The notes beneath the pieces are model-generated. The model saw only the letters and a list, made by a program, of their open reading frames with translations, did not search any database and was not told where the DNA came from. From the IMG/VR virus record IMGVR_UViG_3300037504_000695, positions 1 through 37,094 of that record: a DNA stretch of 37,094 nucleotides; one strand, written 5' to 3'. This stretch comes from a virus. This document shows, piece by piece, positions 1-7,949 of this stretch. Each line of letters starts with the position of its first letter. Positions within the stretch are counted from its first letter, which is position 1. Made by a program: the position numbers and the translations under genes.

Positions 1-1606
1 CGTTGTATTCACCTTCATCACTATCAGGATCTGCATAAACCGTTACTTTCCAACCCAATGTTGCAAGCTCTTTGCTAAGATAAATAACGGCTTCTTCACT
101 ACCACCTATAAAACTATTTTTAGGATTGTCTACTAAGCTTCTAGGCGACCAATGAGTAAATCCTGGACCACAATAAATTGTGACTTCATTGTTATCATGA
201 GTTCTAGCAGGATTAGCACGTTTAATCACGTCCTGCATAAACGGATTGTTGTAATATTCTCTAGGTATAGCAACACTGAGTGGTTTTAATAATTCTGTTT
301 GATTAGTTTTTTTATAGTGTGTTGCAAGTTTAACCACTGCGTCAGTGATACCTCTTTCTTGTATCAGATTTGATGTAAATTTTAACCTGTCCACAAACAC
401 TTTATTATCGGGATCTAAGTTCACCAATTTTTTAGCAGCTTCAAAAGCTTGATCTAGTTTGTGTAGATGAATAGAAGCGTTGTAAATAACCTCCATTGAT
501 TTTATTGATAAATCTTTTGGATTGTTTACTAAAGTAGTTTTAGGTTCTTTGACAGTTGTAGCAAGTTTAACCCAATGAATTGCTGCTTCCCAATCTTCTT
601 TTAGTGCGTACGCAATTGCAATGCTTATATACGTGTTAGGAAATTTAAAAGATTCTTGCAATCCTTTAAAACCAAATTCAATTGCAGTATCATAATCTTT
701 CTTTTTTACATATACATTAAGTAAATATTCATAGCACTGCGCTCTTTCTTCTGCCCAACCGCTTTTATTAGCAAAATTTTCCTCTGGTGAGCCGTTTAAA
801 TACGTTAAAAACAAAGTTTCTGATTTATCTAGATATCTTGATCGTTGTTTTTTATGCAAATCAATCAAATCAAAGTATGCTTTGCCTAAATAGTAAACTG
901 GGCGTGGATCTTTTCCCTTTGACTGATAAATACTGTATTCTAAATTTGTTATATTTCTTTTAATGTTGTCTATTTTTTCTTTTTCGGTAATGTGGTGTAA
1001 AACTTCAACTAACTTACTATCCATCTGTTTGTGATTTTTGTCACAAATCAAAGTCTCGTGAATTGGTGCAACCCATTTGTATGAACCATCATTTAAAATT
1101 AGTCGTTCCCGAAGATGTTCTATTATTACGTTTTTTATATTTCCATCATCATCAAGATCTGCTTGATAGATGTAGTTTAAAAATATTGCACCTAAATTAT
1201 TTTTATCTGCGAGTTTTTCCAATCTATCTAAATTTTTTCCACCGAGTAACTCATCATCAGCATCTAGCCAAAATATGTACTTGTATTTCTTATCAACAAG
1301 TTTGAGTGAGTAATTGCGTGCTTCGTCAAAAAGAAATATTTTGTCTTTAACTTTAAACTCTGGTTTAAACTTGAAATAGTTTTTAAACCATTTGATCATT
1401 TTTTTATTAACTTGTATTTGAAAATCTGTTTTTATTTTAATTGTTGTATTCTGATAGTTTTTTTTTATGAATTCTTGTAAATTGTATTTGTCATCAGTTG
1501 TGATGACTATATACATGTGATTAACATAATCCTTAACGCTGTCTAAGCACCGTTTTATTGTTTGTTTTGTCTCATTGCCTGAGATTATCATTGATAGTGC
1601 AATCAT
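1..1606 (-). CDS. Multidomain glycosyltransferase (GT2 + TPR-like + start of GT4), partial at left edge
   Basis: The ORF is open to the left edge, with 535 codons visible. It starts at an ATG that overlaps the TGA of the upstream 127-aa gene (ATGA). Residues 1-10 (MIALSMIISG) and an acidic WLDADDE motif near residue 120 fit a GT-A fold family 2 glycosyltransferase, with the DxD motif binding metal and sugar nucleotide. The middle, about residues 220-400, is helical and TPR-like. From about residue 470 a second domain begins with IYCGPG and IGGSEEAVIYLSKELATLGW, typical of the N-terminal half of a GT4/GT-B enzyme. Its C-terminal half is absent here; the fragment at the right edge is a good candidate. 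Likely role is glycosylation of a virion or cell-surface component. The acceptor is unknown. Confidence 0.8.
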   Translation of the reverse strand, partial: MIALSMIISGNETKQTIKRCLDSVKDYVNHMYIVITTDDKYNLQEFIKKNYQNTTIKIKTDFQIQVNKKMIKWFKNYFKFKPEFKVKDKIFLFDEARNYSLKLVDKKYKYIFWLDADDELLGGKNLDRLEKLADKNNLGAIFLNYIYQADLDDDGNIKNVIIEHLRERLILNDGSYKWVAPIHETLICDKNHKQMDSKLVEVLHHITEKEKIDNIKRNITNLEYSIYQSKGKDPRPVYYLGKAYFDLIDLHKKQRSRYLDKSETLFLTYLNGSPEENFANKSGWAEERAQCYEYLLNVYVKKKDYDTAIEFGFKGLQESFKFPNTYISIAIAYALKEDWEAAIHWVKLATTVKEPKTTLVNNPKDLSIKSMEVIYNASIHLHKLDQAFEAAKKLVNLDPDNKVFVDRLKFTSNLIQERGITDAVVKLATHYKKTNQTELLKPLSVAIPREYYNNPFMQDVIKRANPARTHDNNEVTIYCGPGFTHWSPRSLVDNPKNSFIGGSEEAVIYLSKELATLGWKVTVYADPDSDEGEYN

Positions 1607-1986
1607 GTTTTTTTAGCTACCTTGAAAGCTGGATATCTTTTTGTAAACTCTGTAAAAAATTCTTTAGTCATTGGTAACTCTTCGGGATCATAAACCATTC
1701 GAATTGCTTTTATAACAAATTCTGGAATGTCTGCAATATATACTGTGTATGAAGCTTTGCTTTTATCTTTACTGACACCGCTAAATCCTTTAGTAACTTT
1801 CCTTGTCTTTTTGATATTATCAAGCTCAACTAAATAACTTTTAAATTCCTCACTTCTTGATTTTTTCCAAAGCTTTAAAATCTCATCGATAACTGGCCAA
1901 GGATTACTACCTGAATCTTTTTTTAAATCAATTAGTCTATCAGCTGCAAGAGCAGCATATGCATTTGAAATTTTCGTTTTAATCAT
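1603..1986 (-). CDS. Hypothetical protein, 127 aa
   Basis: No family is recognised. The protein is a soluble-looking, Lys-rich alpha/beta sequence of 127 residues without signal peptide or membrane segment. It lies between the capsid terminator and the large glycosyltransferase and is coupled to the latter by an ATGA overlap, so it may head the glycan operon. The start at 1986 has no Shine-Dalgarno site. An extended -10 box (TGATATACT) lies only 7 nt upstream, which suggests a leaderless or nearly leaderless message. Function unknown. Confidence 0.75.
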   Translation of the reverse strand: MIKTKISNAYAALAADRLIDLKKDSGSNPWPVIDEILKLWKKSRSEEFKSYLVELDNIKKTRKVTKGFSGVSKDKSKASYTVYIADIPEFVIKAIRMVYDPEELPMTKEFFTEFTKRYPAFKVAKKT

Positions 1987-1993
1987 TCATTTA

Positions 1994-1999
1994 AGTATA
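1994..1999 (-). promoter_or_regulatory. Extended -10 promoter upstream of the 127-aa gene
   Basis: On the minus strand TATACT is preceded by TGA, giving an extended -10 element. No good -35 hexamer is present at 17 nt. The -10 ends 7 nt before the ATG at 1986, so predicted transcription would begin at or next to the start codon. Confidence 0.45.
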
Positions 2000-2082
2000 T
2001 CACATTGTTCAGTTAAGAGTAATAAACTAAATTGTTAATAAAAAAATAGTGAAGTATCCTATTAGATCGGACGGTTTAAAAC

Positions 2083-2116
2083 AAAAAAAGAGGAGTAAGT
2101 AAATACCCCTCTTTTA
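2083..2116 (-). terminator. Intrinsic terminator after the major capsid gene
   Basis: Read on the minus strand, the stem AAAAGAGG..CCTCTTTT, with an inner GTA/TAC extension across a small mismatch, is followed by a run of seven T and then GTTTT. It lies 25 nt after the capsid stop codon and should end the structural operon. Confidence 0.8.
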
Positions 2117-2118
2117 TT

Positions 2119-2140
2119 TATATCAATTTTGATTGATATA
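2119..2140 (-). other. Perfect 9-bp hairpin directly after the capsid stop codon
   Basis: TATATCAAT and ATTGATATA flank a 4-nt loop, beginning immediately after the capsid stop codon. It has no T-run of its own. It may protect the 3' end of the abundant capsid mRNA or assist the terminator just beyond it. Confidence 0.5.
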
Positions 2141-3055
2141 TTAACCATTTTGATTATAGCCAGTTCGTTTGAAAGATGTACGTTCAGCTAAATATTCTAG
2201 TGTACCTTCACCAACAATTTGTCCATTGCGGCGGTCACCATCTTTAGCTAACTCTTCACGTTCTGGTTTGCGAAGATAAGCAATTTTGTACTTGTCTTCT
2301 TTTATACCGTAGATAGTTGGCCCAGGTGTGGCAGCTGCACGTCTCACGTCTTTGTGAGCCATGATTTTGTGAATACCGCCATCTGATTCGTAAATCATTA
2401 CTGGTCGCACTAGCTTCTTGTCTGAAGCGTCCATGTACCGGTTGTTTCCTGCCGTAAATGTTGATATCTTTCGTTTTAAACCAAATGTGGTTAAAACTGT
2501 ATCAAAGACATCCTCTTTACCGACATCATTCCAGACTTCCTCAACACAATCGTTAAATTCTGTTTCAGATAAGGATGTGCCTGAATTTCTTTGAGTAGCG
2601 TGAGTAGTAATAACACTATCCAGCCCTGACATTTCCCTAGCAACACCAGATGATCCAGAAGCAATGCTTCCGTTGATTAAAGCATACTCCATCTTATTTT
2701 TCCACTCTCTTAGAGCCTTAGCGGCTTGATAATCGTAAGGATCACGTCCACCTGCTACTGCTACTGCTGATTCAGTGCCAGAAACTCTAAAAGTTTGGCT
2801 AATAATCTGAGTAACATTAACTCGTCTTGATGGTTGAGTCAAATCACTATAAGTTGCTGCTGCTCCTTCAATAGCTTTACTGACACTTGAGGGACGAGAG
2901 ATATAATCCTCAGTCCATTCGTGAAGTGATTGAGTAGCCGTTGTGGTAGCCAACATCGTTGATAATGGGTTATCATCAGGGGAGACGTCAGTGATTAGAT
3001 CGATTAAATCCTCACGTCTGCTGCCATCTTGATAAGTTTTAAGTCCATACGCCAT
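2141..3055 (-). CDS. Major capsid protein, SU10/DUF5309-like (HK97 fold)
   Basis: The 304-residue protein matches the pattern of the SU10-type major capsid family (DUF5309). It has an N-terminal block with REDLIDLITDVSPDDNP, an EW..DY segment near residue 47, an EGA segment near 64, a VSGTESAVAV segment near 92, and a helical stretch with WKNKMEYALINGS near 117. The C-terminal half carries the usual GEGTLEYLAE motif. This is the shell protein of the icosahedral head. The Shine-Dalgarno AAAGGGG lies upstream of the ATG. It follows the scaffold gene directly and ends at a hairpin plus terminator, as expected for the last gene of the head operon. Confidence 0.9.
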   Translation of the reverse strand: MAYGLKTYQDGSRREDLIDLITDVSPDDNPLSTMLATTTATQSLHEWTEDYISRPSSVSKAIEGAAATYSDLTQPSRRVNVTQIISQTFRVSGTESAVAVAGGRDPYDYQAAKALREWKNKMEYALINGSIASGSSGVAREMSGLDSVITTHATQRNSGTSLSETEFNDCVEEVWNDVGKEDVFDTVLTTFGLKRKISTFTAGNNRYMDASDKKLVRPVMIYESDGGIHKIMAHKDVRRAAATPGPTIYGIKEDKYKIAYLRKPEREELAKDGDRRNGQIVGEGTLEYLAERTSFKRTGYNQNG

Positions 3056-3077
3056 GATATGTTCCCCTTTCTAAAAA

Positions 3078-4013
3078 TTATTTTTTATTGGGGATTCCTT
3101 TCATTCTGGCAAGTAGAGCTTCCATGTTCCCCAATCTAGTTTTGTTTCTCAGATCACCTAGATCTTGTCTAGCTTGAGTTCTATTTCCACTATTGCCAGT
3201 TGCTTGAAGAGAGGCTTGCTCTTTTTGTGTGATTTGTTTCATTGTTTGATTAGCAGCTTCTTTAGCTACCTGTTTATCACGTTTTTTCATAAATTTGCTT
3301 GCCTTATCTGCAGCTTCTTTAAATGTTAATTGACGTCCTCCGTAATCCTGCGGATTAACTTGGCTGTCGAGTAAAAAACTTCTTGTTGCCCTATGTAGAT
3401 CTTCATCAAAATCTGTATTGTTTGGATCAAGTTCCGGATAGCTTGCAAATGTTTCTTTTTCTTGCTGGGCTATCACATAGTTTTGAAATTCTTGACTGAC
3501 TTGATCTAATTGTTTTTTATATTGATCAGCAGCTTTAAGCTTTTTCTCAAGTATGTCAACATTTAATGTCCCTGTATCAGGATTATAAACGCCCTTGTCA
3601 ACTTGTCCTTTATTTTGATCTAAATAGTCCTCAACACTTTTAGCACGTTGTGCTTGTTGCGATTGAGTACTAGCTTGACGCACGTATTGTTCTAGCTTTC
3701 GCCTTGCCATACGTTCATCTCGAAGTCTTTTCTTTAACTTTTGAAACTGCTCTTGGGTTCTCTCCTTTGCATTTTCTGGGAGTGTTAAATCATCCTGTTT
3801 GCTCTGATTAGTCCTCTGATTGGAATCCTCTGTTTCTTGAGATCGTGTCTCTTGATTTGGCTCAGCCACTTTTTCAGTAGGTTGATTTTCACTAGTTTGT
3901 TGAGCTTCAGTAGGCATTGCTGATTGCTGAGTTACTGTCTCAGCAGTTGTTTGTGCCTGTGGTTGGGGTTGAGCAGTTGTTTGTGCTTGCTCCCCTTGTG
4001 GTTGGTCATCCAT
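3078..4013 (-). CDS. Capsid scaffold protein
   Basis: The protein has 311 residues from the ATG at 4013, chosen because AAAGGAG lies 5 nt upstream. An upstream in-frame ATG at 4103 would overlap the previous gene and has no such site. The first ~90 residues are disordered and rich in Gln, Thr and Ala. The middle is charged coiled coil (about 90-200), and the C-terminus is basic and helical, ending in GNMEALLARMKGIPNKK. This composition and the position between portal and capsid genes are those of head scaffolding proteins, which template capsid assembly and are then released. No separate protease gene was recognised. Confidence 0.8.
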   Translation of the reverse strand: MDDQPQGEQAQTTAQPQPQAQTTAETVTQQSAMPTEAQQTSENQPTEKVAEPNQETRSQETEDSNQRTNQSKQDDLTLPENAKERTQEQFQKLKKRLRDERMARRKLEQYVRQASTQSQQAQRAKSVEDYLDQNKGQVDKGVYNPDTGTLNVDILEKKLKAADQYKKQLDQVSQEFQNYVIAQQEKETFASYPELDPNNTDFDEDLHRATRSFLLDSQVNPQDYGGRQLTFKEAADKASKFMKKRDKQVAKEAANQTMKQITQKEQASLQATGNSGNRTQARQDLGDLRNKTRLGNMEALLARMKGIPNKK

Positions 4014-4080
4014 TCCAACTCCTTTCTTTTGTGCCTGTGACGCCAGCATCGCGGGATTATAAATAAATACTCTGATATCA

Positions 4081-4311
4081 TTATAATACTTTTTTATCTC
4101 CAATGTAAATATGCCCGTGTTTCAAAAAACTTTTAGAATTCAAAACGTAACCAATGTGACAGTGTTTGCATTCTACTTCACGACCATTAACTCTGATAAA
4201 CTCGTGTTCACATCTTTTAGGAGATAATTTCGATAAATCAACAATGTTTTTATAATCGCTGAATTTCCAATATTTGTCACTGGATTTAGGTAAATGTTTC
4301 AAATCACTCAT
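4081..4311 (-). CDS. Small zinc-finger-like protein, 76 aa
   Basis: Residues 34-55 hold a C-x-H ... C-x2-C-x-H arrangement (CEHEF, then VECKHCHIGY), consistent with one treble-clef or zinc-ribbon-like site. The start codon overlaps the previous stop (TAATG), so it is translationally coupled in the head operon between portal and scaffold genes. No catalytic motif is seen. Small zinc-binding proteins of this style occur in phage head operons, but the role is unknown. Confidence 0.7.
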   Translation of the reverse strand: MSDLKHLPKSSDKYWKFSDYKNIVDLSKLSPKRCEHEFIRVNGREVECKHCHIGYVLNSKSFLKHGHIYIGDKKVL

Positions 4312-4514
4312 TAATACAAATCATTAATGATTTCTACTTTACTGTCAAAAGATACCCATCTGTTTGCTACACCATCGGGTACAGTAATGATATTGTTTGG
4401 TTGACAAACATATTCTTGACCGGTTGCTTGATCATAAAATCTAGACACACTCACAGTTCTGCTTGTATCTACATTTTTTTCTACTTCAATCGGTTTTATT
4501 CTAACTCTTTTCAT
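4311..4514 (-). CDS. Small head-operon protein, 67 aa
   Basis: A predicted beta-rich protein. The middle reads FYDQATGQEYVCQPNNIITV and the end is acidic. Its ATG overlaps the upstream TGA (ATGA) and its stop overlaps the downstream ATG (TAATG), so it is tightly coupled on both sides. Position suggests a minor head or connector component. No family is recognised. Confidence 0.65.
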   Translation of the reverse strand: MKRVRIKPIEVEKNVDTSRTVSVSRFYDQATGQEYVCQPNNIITVPDGVANRWVSFDSKVEIINDLY

Positions 4515-4690
4515 ATATCCTTTAGTTCATTTTTAAAAGGGTCACCGCCTATGTTGACGATTTCAACTTGTTTATTAATATACTTAATAATTCTATCTAC
4601 TTTACGTTTTAAGTCTTTATCTGAACATTTGCTTTTGTCTTTACTTTTAGTTTCACTCTTTTCTTTTTTTGTTAGTTTGACTACTGCCAT
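4511..4690 (-). CDS. Lys-rich small protein, 59 aa
   Basis: Begins MAVVKLTKKEK and ends in KNELKDI. The Shine-Dalgarno AAAGGA lies 4 nt before the ATG, and the stop overlaps the next gene's start (ATGA). About a third of the first 30 residues are Lys, and the second half is helical. No family is recognised. Operon position, ribosome site and coupling support a real gene. Confidence 0.6.
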   Translation of the reverse strand: MAVVKLTKKEKSETKSKDKSKCSDKDLKRKVDRIIKYINKQVEIVNIGGDPFKNELKDI

Positions 4691-4699
4691 AGATTCCTT

Positions 4700-4867
4700 T
4701 CATGCATGTTTATAACCGCTTGCGTAAGCTGCTTTAGCTTGTTTTCTTGCCTTTTTTCTAGCTCGACGCTCACTTGATTTATTTCCTGACTCATAATAAT
4801 ATTTTTTACCTCTTCTGCCCCATCTTACAAAATTTCCTTTTTTATTTTTCCCTCCATGTATGGGCAT
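4700..4867 (-). CDS. Small basic phage protein, 55 aa (MP..GGK..G..WG..GK.YY type)
   Basis: Starts MPIHGGKNKKGNFVRWG and ends KKARKQAKAAYASGY. This matches a very common kind of tiny basic protein in phage head operons, with a Gly/Lys-rich N-terminus, a WG-x-x-GK-x-Y core and a Lys/Ala helix. Its role is not established as far as I know; nucleic-acid or connector binding is a guess. A good GGAG site lies 6 nt upstream of the ATG, and the gene sits directly after the overlapping downstream partner of the portal gene. Confidence 0.65.
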   Translation of the reverse strand: MPIHGGKNKKGNFVRWGRRGKKYYYESGNKSSERRARKKARKQAKAAYASGYKHA

Positions 4868-4868
4868 A

Positions 4869-5117
4869 TCATTCTCCAATATTAAATCTTTTATCTAATT
4901 TGTCATTCATCTTGTCTTCAAGAGTTTTTACAGTTTTATTTTGGCTATCAATAAAAACTAAAAATTCAGCAATCACTTTTTTATATACACTAGCAGTCAG
5001 TGCTGCATAATTAAACTCTTCAATTTTTTTAAAACTTGATGGATCGGGGAACGACTGGTCACGCTTGGCTTGCAGCCATGGTTGGATTACCTCCCGCCAT
5101 CCCTTGGTTTGGCTCAT
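4869..5117 (-). CDS. Small helical protein overlapping the portal 3' end, 82 aa
   Basis: Read in a different frame from the portal C-terminus. I use the ATG at 5117 (MSQTKGWREV), giving a 59-nt overlap. An earlier ATG at 5219 would give 116 residues and a 161-nt overlap. The protein is helical and charged, with a motif GWREVIQPWLQ near the start. It ends two bases before the start of the 55-aa gene. Portal-adjacent small helical proteins are common in phages; the function is unknown. The start is uncertain because an AGGA lies too close to the ATG. Confidence 0.55.
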   Translation of the reverse strand: MSQTKGWREVIQPWLQAKRDQSFPDPSSFKKIEEFNYAALTASVYKKVIAEFLVFIDSQNKTVKTLEDKMNDKLDKRFNIGE

Positions 5118-7047
5118 TTCCTGAATTAGGCATGCCTGGCTGTACGCTTCCCGCTCTTGCTTGTTGAGCTTGTCCAATCGGTTTTGGTTGTCTTGCTTTT
5201 TCGAAGTACTTTTCGGCATCTCTAACTCCTAACTGTTCAAATAAATCTATTAGTAACTCTTTGTATTTTATCTTTGTTCCCTCTGATTGTAAAATTTGCT
5301 GAACACTTGGATTTGTTGCAAGCTCTAATAGCTGTCTTTTTTGTGCTGCAATTTGTGCATCATTAGGTAGCGCCATCGATTCAATATCTGGTATGTAGTC
5401 GTAAAGCCCATTCATATCATCTGGTTCAATAATTAAATCGCCCTCCTCACCTGTTTGATCGATCTGTAGCTTTGGCACTATTCCCTCGGCTGTTTCCACT
5501 GGGAACATAGGCATTCCTATCTCACTAGGTCTAACATTTACATTGTCAAGCTCAGGCATTTGAAGTAGTTCTTCACCCTCTTTAGTTGGGACCATTTTAT
5601 CCAGTCCGATCTTTTGAAAATATCTCAAGCTGTCTCTACCTGTAATTCTAATTATTTTTTGTCTTTCTGCCGGGTTGTTAAAGAGAAATTGTTTGTTCAT
5701 TGAGTGCCAGAACATCATTTGCTTTTTCATTGCGCCACTCAGATACACCTGATTAAATGCATCTCTAACGTTTCTTTGCATTGCACTTTGTCGCACCTCT
5801 GTGGCTGTTTTGTCGCCTTCAAACGGATTGACTGCACTAACTCCTGCGCTGGATTCTCCAACTGCATTTTGCAGCGCACTAATCATAAAACTGTACGTGC
5901 TAGTAAACTCAGATACACCAGTAATACTTTGATCGTGTGTAACAACATCACTAGACGGATCGTTCATGATCCACTTGCTGGCTGGTCCAAATTCTAGCGT
6001 GTGCATTTGTACGCTGTTTGCTCTTATCTTCAGAGGTGCATAAAGGCTCATATTAACTGCGTCTAAATACTGATTGATCAGTGAATTTGCCGCCTTTTGC
6101 AATCTTTCCACTGGTTCAATTTCAGACAAACCATATATATCGTCATCAATTTCAATATATTTCAATTGGACTACTGGTATTTCACAATGGTCATAAGGAT
6201 TAGGAATATCTCTTAAAATTATTCCGTGCTTTGGGCTAAATGTGATCCATCGGTCTTGTCTATATTCTGTTACAACTTCAACAACTTTAAAAGTTTCATC
6301 ACTGCCTAAATAATCAGTTAAGCCCTTGATTGATTTATTCTTACTAATGTAGTTGTTGTCTCTTCGATCCTGGCTAGCAGCTTTCAGACTATCTCGCAGG
6401 ATATCTAAATTTTTGTAAACTGGTTTTCCCCGTGCTGCGTCGTTGGTTTTTGTCAGCTCATCGATTGTTACATAACTTCTAAGCTGAATCCATTTTTTAA
6501 TTGTTGAGTAGCTAGGATTGTGAAGTACATCTCGATTTGCCCAAGGAATGAAATCCGGTCCATCAAAATATATTTGTGATTCACCATCATTTTTCTTTTT
6601 TCGTTTTAGTTTTCGCTCATAACGCCAATTGACAAGGGCAAAGCTAGCCCCGTATTTTCTGCAGTTCTGATCCATGATGGCCCATTTGGCCAGCATTGAT
6701 CTGTTGTCTACTCGCTCGTTGTCATCCCATTGATAACTCAAAAGCTGATTGTTTATTCGAGCTCCTAATACATCTCCGCCTTCTCTTGGCACTAATCTAC
6801 CTCGAGGTTTTCTTGCAAACATCCGACTTGATTTTTCAAATATAAAGGTAAAAACACGTGGATCAAATACTTTAGCATTGTATGGATAATTACTTGTGTT
6901 AATATAGCTTCTAAAAAGCTCATCTTTTTTGTCCCAGTCGCTCTCTCTTTGCTCTAAATCCTCCTCTGACATTTGGTAGTGATCAATTACTTGCGTAAAA
7001 GTATTTCGTTCTAGTTTAGTGCCTTTAATCAAATTCTTTTTTGCCAT
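5059..7047 (-). CDS. Portal protein (large, P22-like)
   Basis: At 662 residues it is near the size of P22-type portals. It forms the dodecameric ring at the head vertex through which DNA is packaged and ejected. Visible features are an N-terminal wing region, a stretch with GLSEIEPVERLQKAANSLINQYLDAVN near residues 310-335 that matches the portal stem/clip helices, and TATEVRQSAMQRNVR near 415, a motif common in portals. A Pro/Gly/Gln-rich tail follows residue 610. AAGGA precedes the ATG. It leads the scaffold-capsid gene set in the usual order, with five small genes between. Confidence 0.85.
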   Translation of the reverse strand: MAKKNLIKGTKLERNTFTQVIDHYQMSEEDLEQRESDWDKKDELFRSYINTSNYPYNAKVFDPRVFTFIFEKSSRMFARKPRGRLVPREGGDVLGARINNQLLSYQWDDNERVDNRSMLAKWAIMDQNCRKYGASFALVNWRYERKLKRKKKNDGESQIYFDGPDFIPWANRDVLHNPSYSTIKKWIQLRSYVTIDELTKTNDAARGKPVYKNLDILRDSLKAASQDRRDNNYISKNKSIKGLTDYLGSDETFKVVEVVTEYRQDRWITFSPKHGIILRDIPNPYDHCEIPVVQLKYIEIDDDIYGLSEIEPVERLQKAANSLINQYLDAVNMSLYAPLKIRANSVQMHTLEFGPASKWIMNDPSSDVVTHDQSITGVSEFTSTYSFMISALQNAVGESSAGVSAVNPFEGDKTATEVRQSAMQRNVRDAFNQVYLSGAMKKQMMFWHSMNKQFLFNNPAERQKIIRITGRDSLRYFQKIGLDKMVPTKEGEELLQMPELDNVNVRPSEIGMPMFPVETAEGIVPKLQIDQTGEEGDLIIEPDDMNGLYDYIPDIESMALPNDAQIAAQKRQLLELATNPSVQQILQSEGTKIKYKELLIDLFEQLGVRDAEKYFEKARQPKPIGQAQQARAGSVQPGMPNSGNEPNQGMAGGNPTMAASQA

Positions 7048-7065
7048 TTGTCCTTCATTGGTTTT

Positions 7066-7359
7066 TTAAGTTGTTCGAAAATATACTCTAATTCGTTCTC
7101 TTAATGTTCCTGCTTGAATTCCTTGATCGTTTAAAAATTTTTCCCATAAATCGCTAAGATAATTGCTGTCTAAACCAGTTGCTTTTTGCAGATAAGTTCT
7201 AACAAGTTCTGATTTGTGTTGATAATTAGAAGCATTAATTTCTCCACCAAAGTATTTTTGTCTTAAATCGCTAAGATAATTGTTTGAAGAATCATTTGCT
7301 TGTTTTAAAAAGTCTCGTTCTTCAGCTGTTCTATTTTGATCTTTTGTTTGATTACTCAT
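7066..7359 (-). CDS. Small paralogous tail-region protein, 97 aa
   Basis: Shares its whole length with the 126-aa product at 11644-12024. Shared blocks are AEER(D/E)FLK, DLRQKY(F/Y)GG, YLSDLW..FLNDQGIQ and ERIRV(Y/F)FRT. The two genes flank the large fibre gene, which suggests duplication of a fibre-associated protein. The start overlaps the previous stop by 8 nt. It lacks the ITTDG repeats of the longer paralogue. It may be an adaptor or capping protein of the fibre. No named family is recognised. Confidence 0.7.
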   Translation of the reverse strand: MSNQTKDQNRTAEERDFLKQANDSSNNYLSDLRQKYFGGEINASNYQHKSELVRTYLQKATGLDSNYLSDLWEKFLNDQGIQAGTLRERIRVYFRTT

Positions 7360-7645
7360 TTTCTAAGATTTTATATGTTTTGCCTACTATTAGAGTGGTA
7401 AATGCTTTAGCTATTAATTTTTTTATTTTTGATATCTCTTCAGATTTCAATTCAATCTCATCATTTTTTTGTATCTTTTCAGCTAAAATGAACCTATTCA
7501 ATTTTTCCTCACCACTTATGTTTTCTTCTTTATAATTACCCATTAAGGAATTTACTAACACTGATCTAAGAGTTAAATCTCCTTTTTCAGTCATTATATC
7601 TTCACCGTTTAAATCGGTTAATGTTTGAGTGACGTTTATTTTCAT
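7352..7645 (-). CDS. Small phage protein, 97 aa
   Basis: Begins MKINVTQTLTDLNGEDI and continues with a helical C-terminal half containing the pattern SGEEKLNRFILAEKI and then EEISKIKKLIAKAFT. Proteins of this shape are frequent in phage tail and lysis regions, but I know no assigned function. A weak AGAAAG site precedes the ATG. It is coupled to the downstream 97-aa paralogue gene. Confidence 0.65.
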   Translation of the reverse strand: MKINVTQTLTDLNGEDIMTEKGDLTLRSVLVNSLMGNYKEENISGEEKLNRFILAEKIQKNDEIELKSEEISKIKKLIAKAFTTLIVGKTYKILENE

Positions 7646-7676
7646 TCAATCTTTCTAATAATATATAATATTTCTA

Positions 7677-7940
7677 TTATACATCATCTAAAATTGTGCT
7701 GGTATCGGTGACTGCAGCTAAGCGTTGTTTTTTCTCCTTTTCGCCTGAAATTCTAGTTTTGATCCAGTTATGAATCTTGTAGTTTGCATATTCTGCTCGG
7801 GTTTGTGGATTGTCTTCACCGTCGATCGTTTCACTATAACTAAAGCTATCAGTGAAGTTTTCAAGCATGGTTGCTTTTTGCTGAGTAGTTACACTGTCAC
7901 CAAGTTGGGTGCTAATGAAGTTAATAAAATTAAATGGCAT
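7677..7940 (-). CDS. Hypothetical protein, 87 aa
   Basis: A predicted helical protein, MPFNFINFISTQLGD at the start and an acidic end. The site AAAGGA lies upstream of the ATG, and it is placed 9 nt after the fibre gene. Nothing catalytic or membrane-like is visible. It is probably part of the fibre operon; the role is unknown. Confidence 0.6.
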   Translation of the reverse strand: MPFNFINFISTQLGDSVTTQQKATMLENFTDSFSYSETIDGEDNPQTRAEYANYKIHNWIKTRISGEKEKKQRLAAVTDTSTILDDV

Positions 7941-7949
7941 ATTTTTCCT

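Noticed and set aside
1063-1305. Plus-strand frame of 80 codons
   Set aside because: Antisense to the clear minus-strand glycosyltransferase; its composition is His/Leu/Phe-rich, as expected of a shadow.
2150-2160. TATAAT near the capsid 3' end as a promoter before the capsid terminator
   Set aside because: No acceptable -35 lies at 16-18 nt, and the sequence is constrained by the capsid codons.
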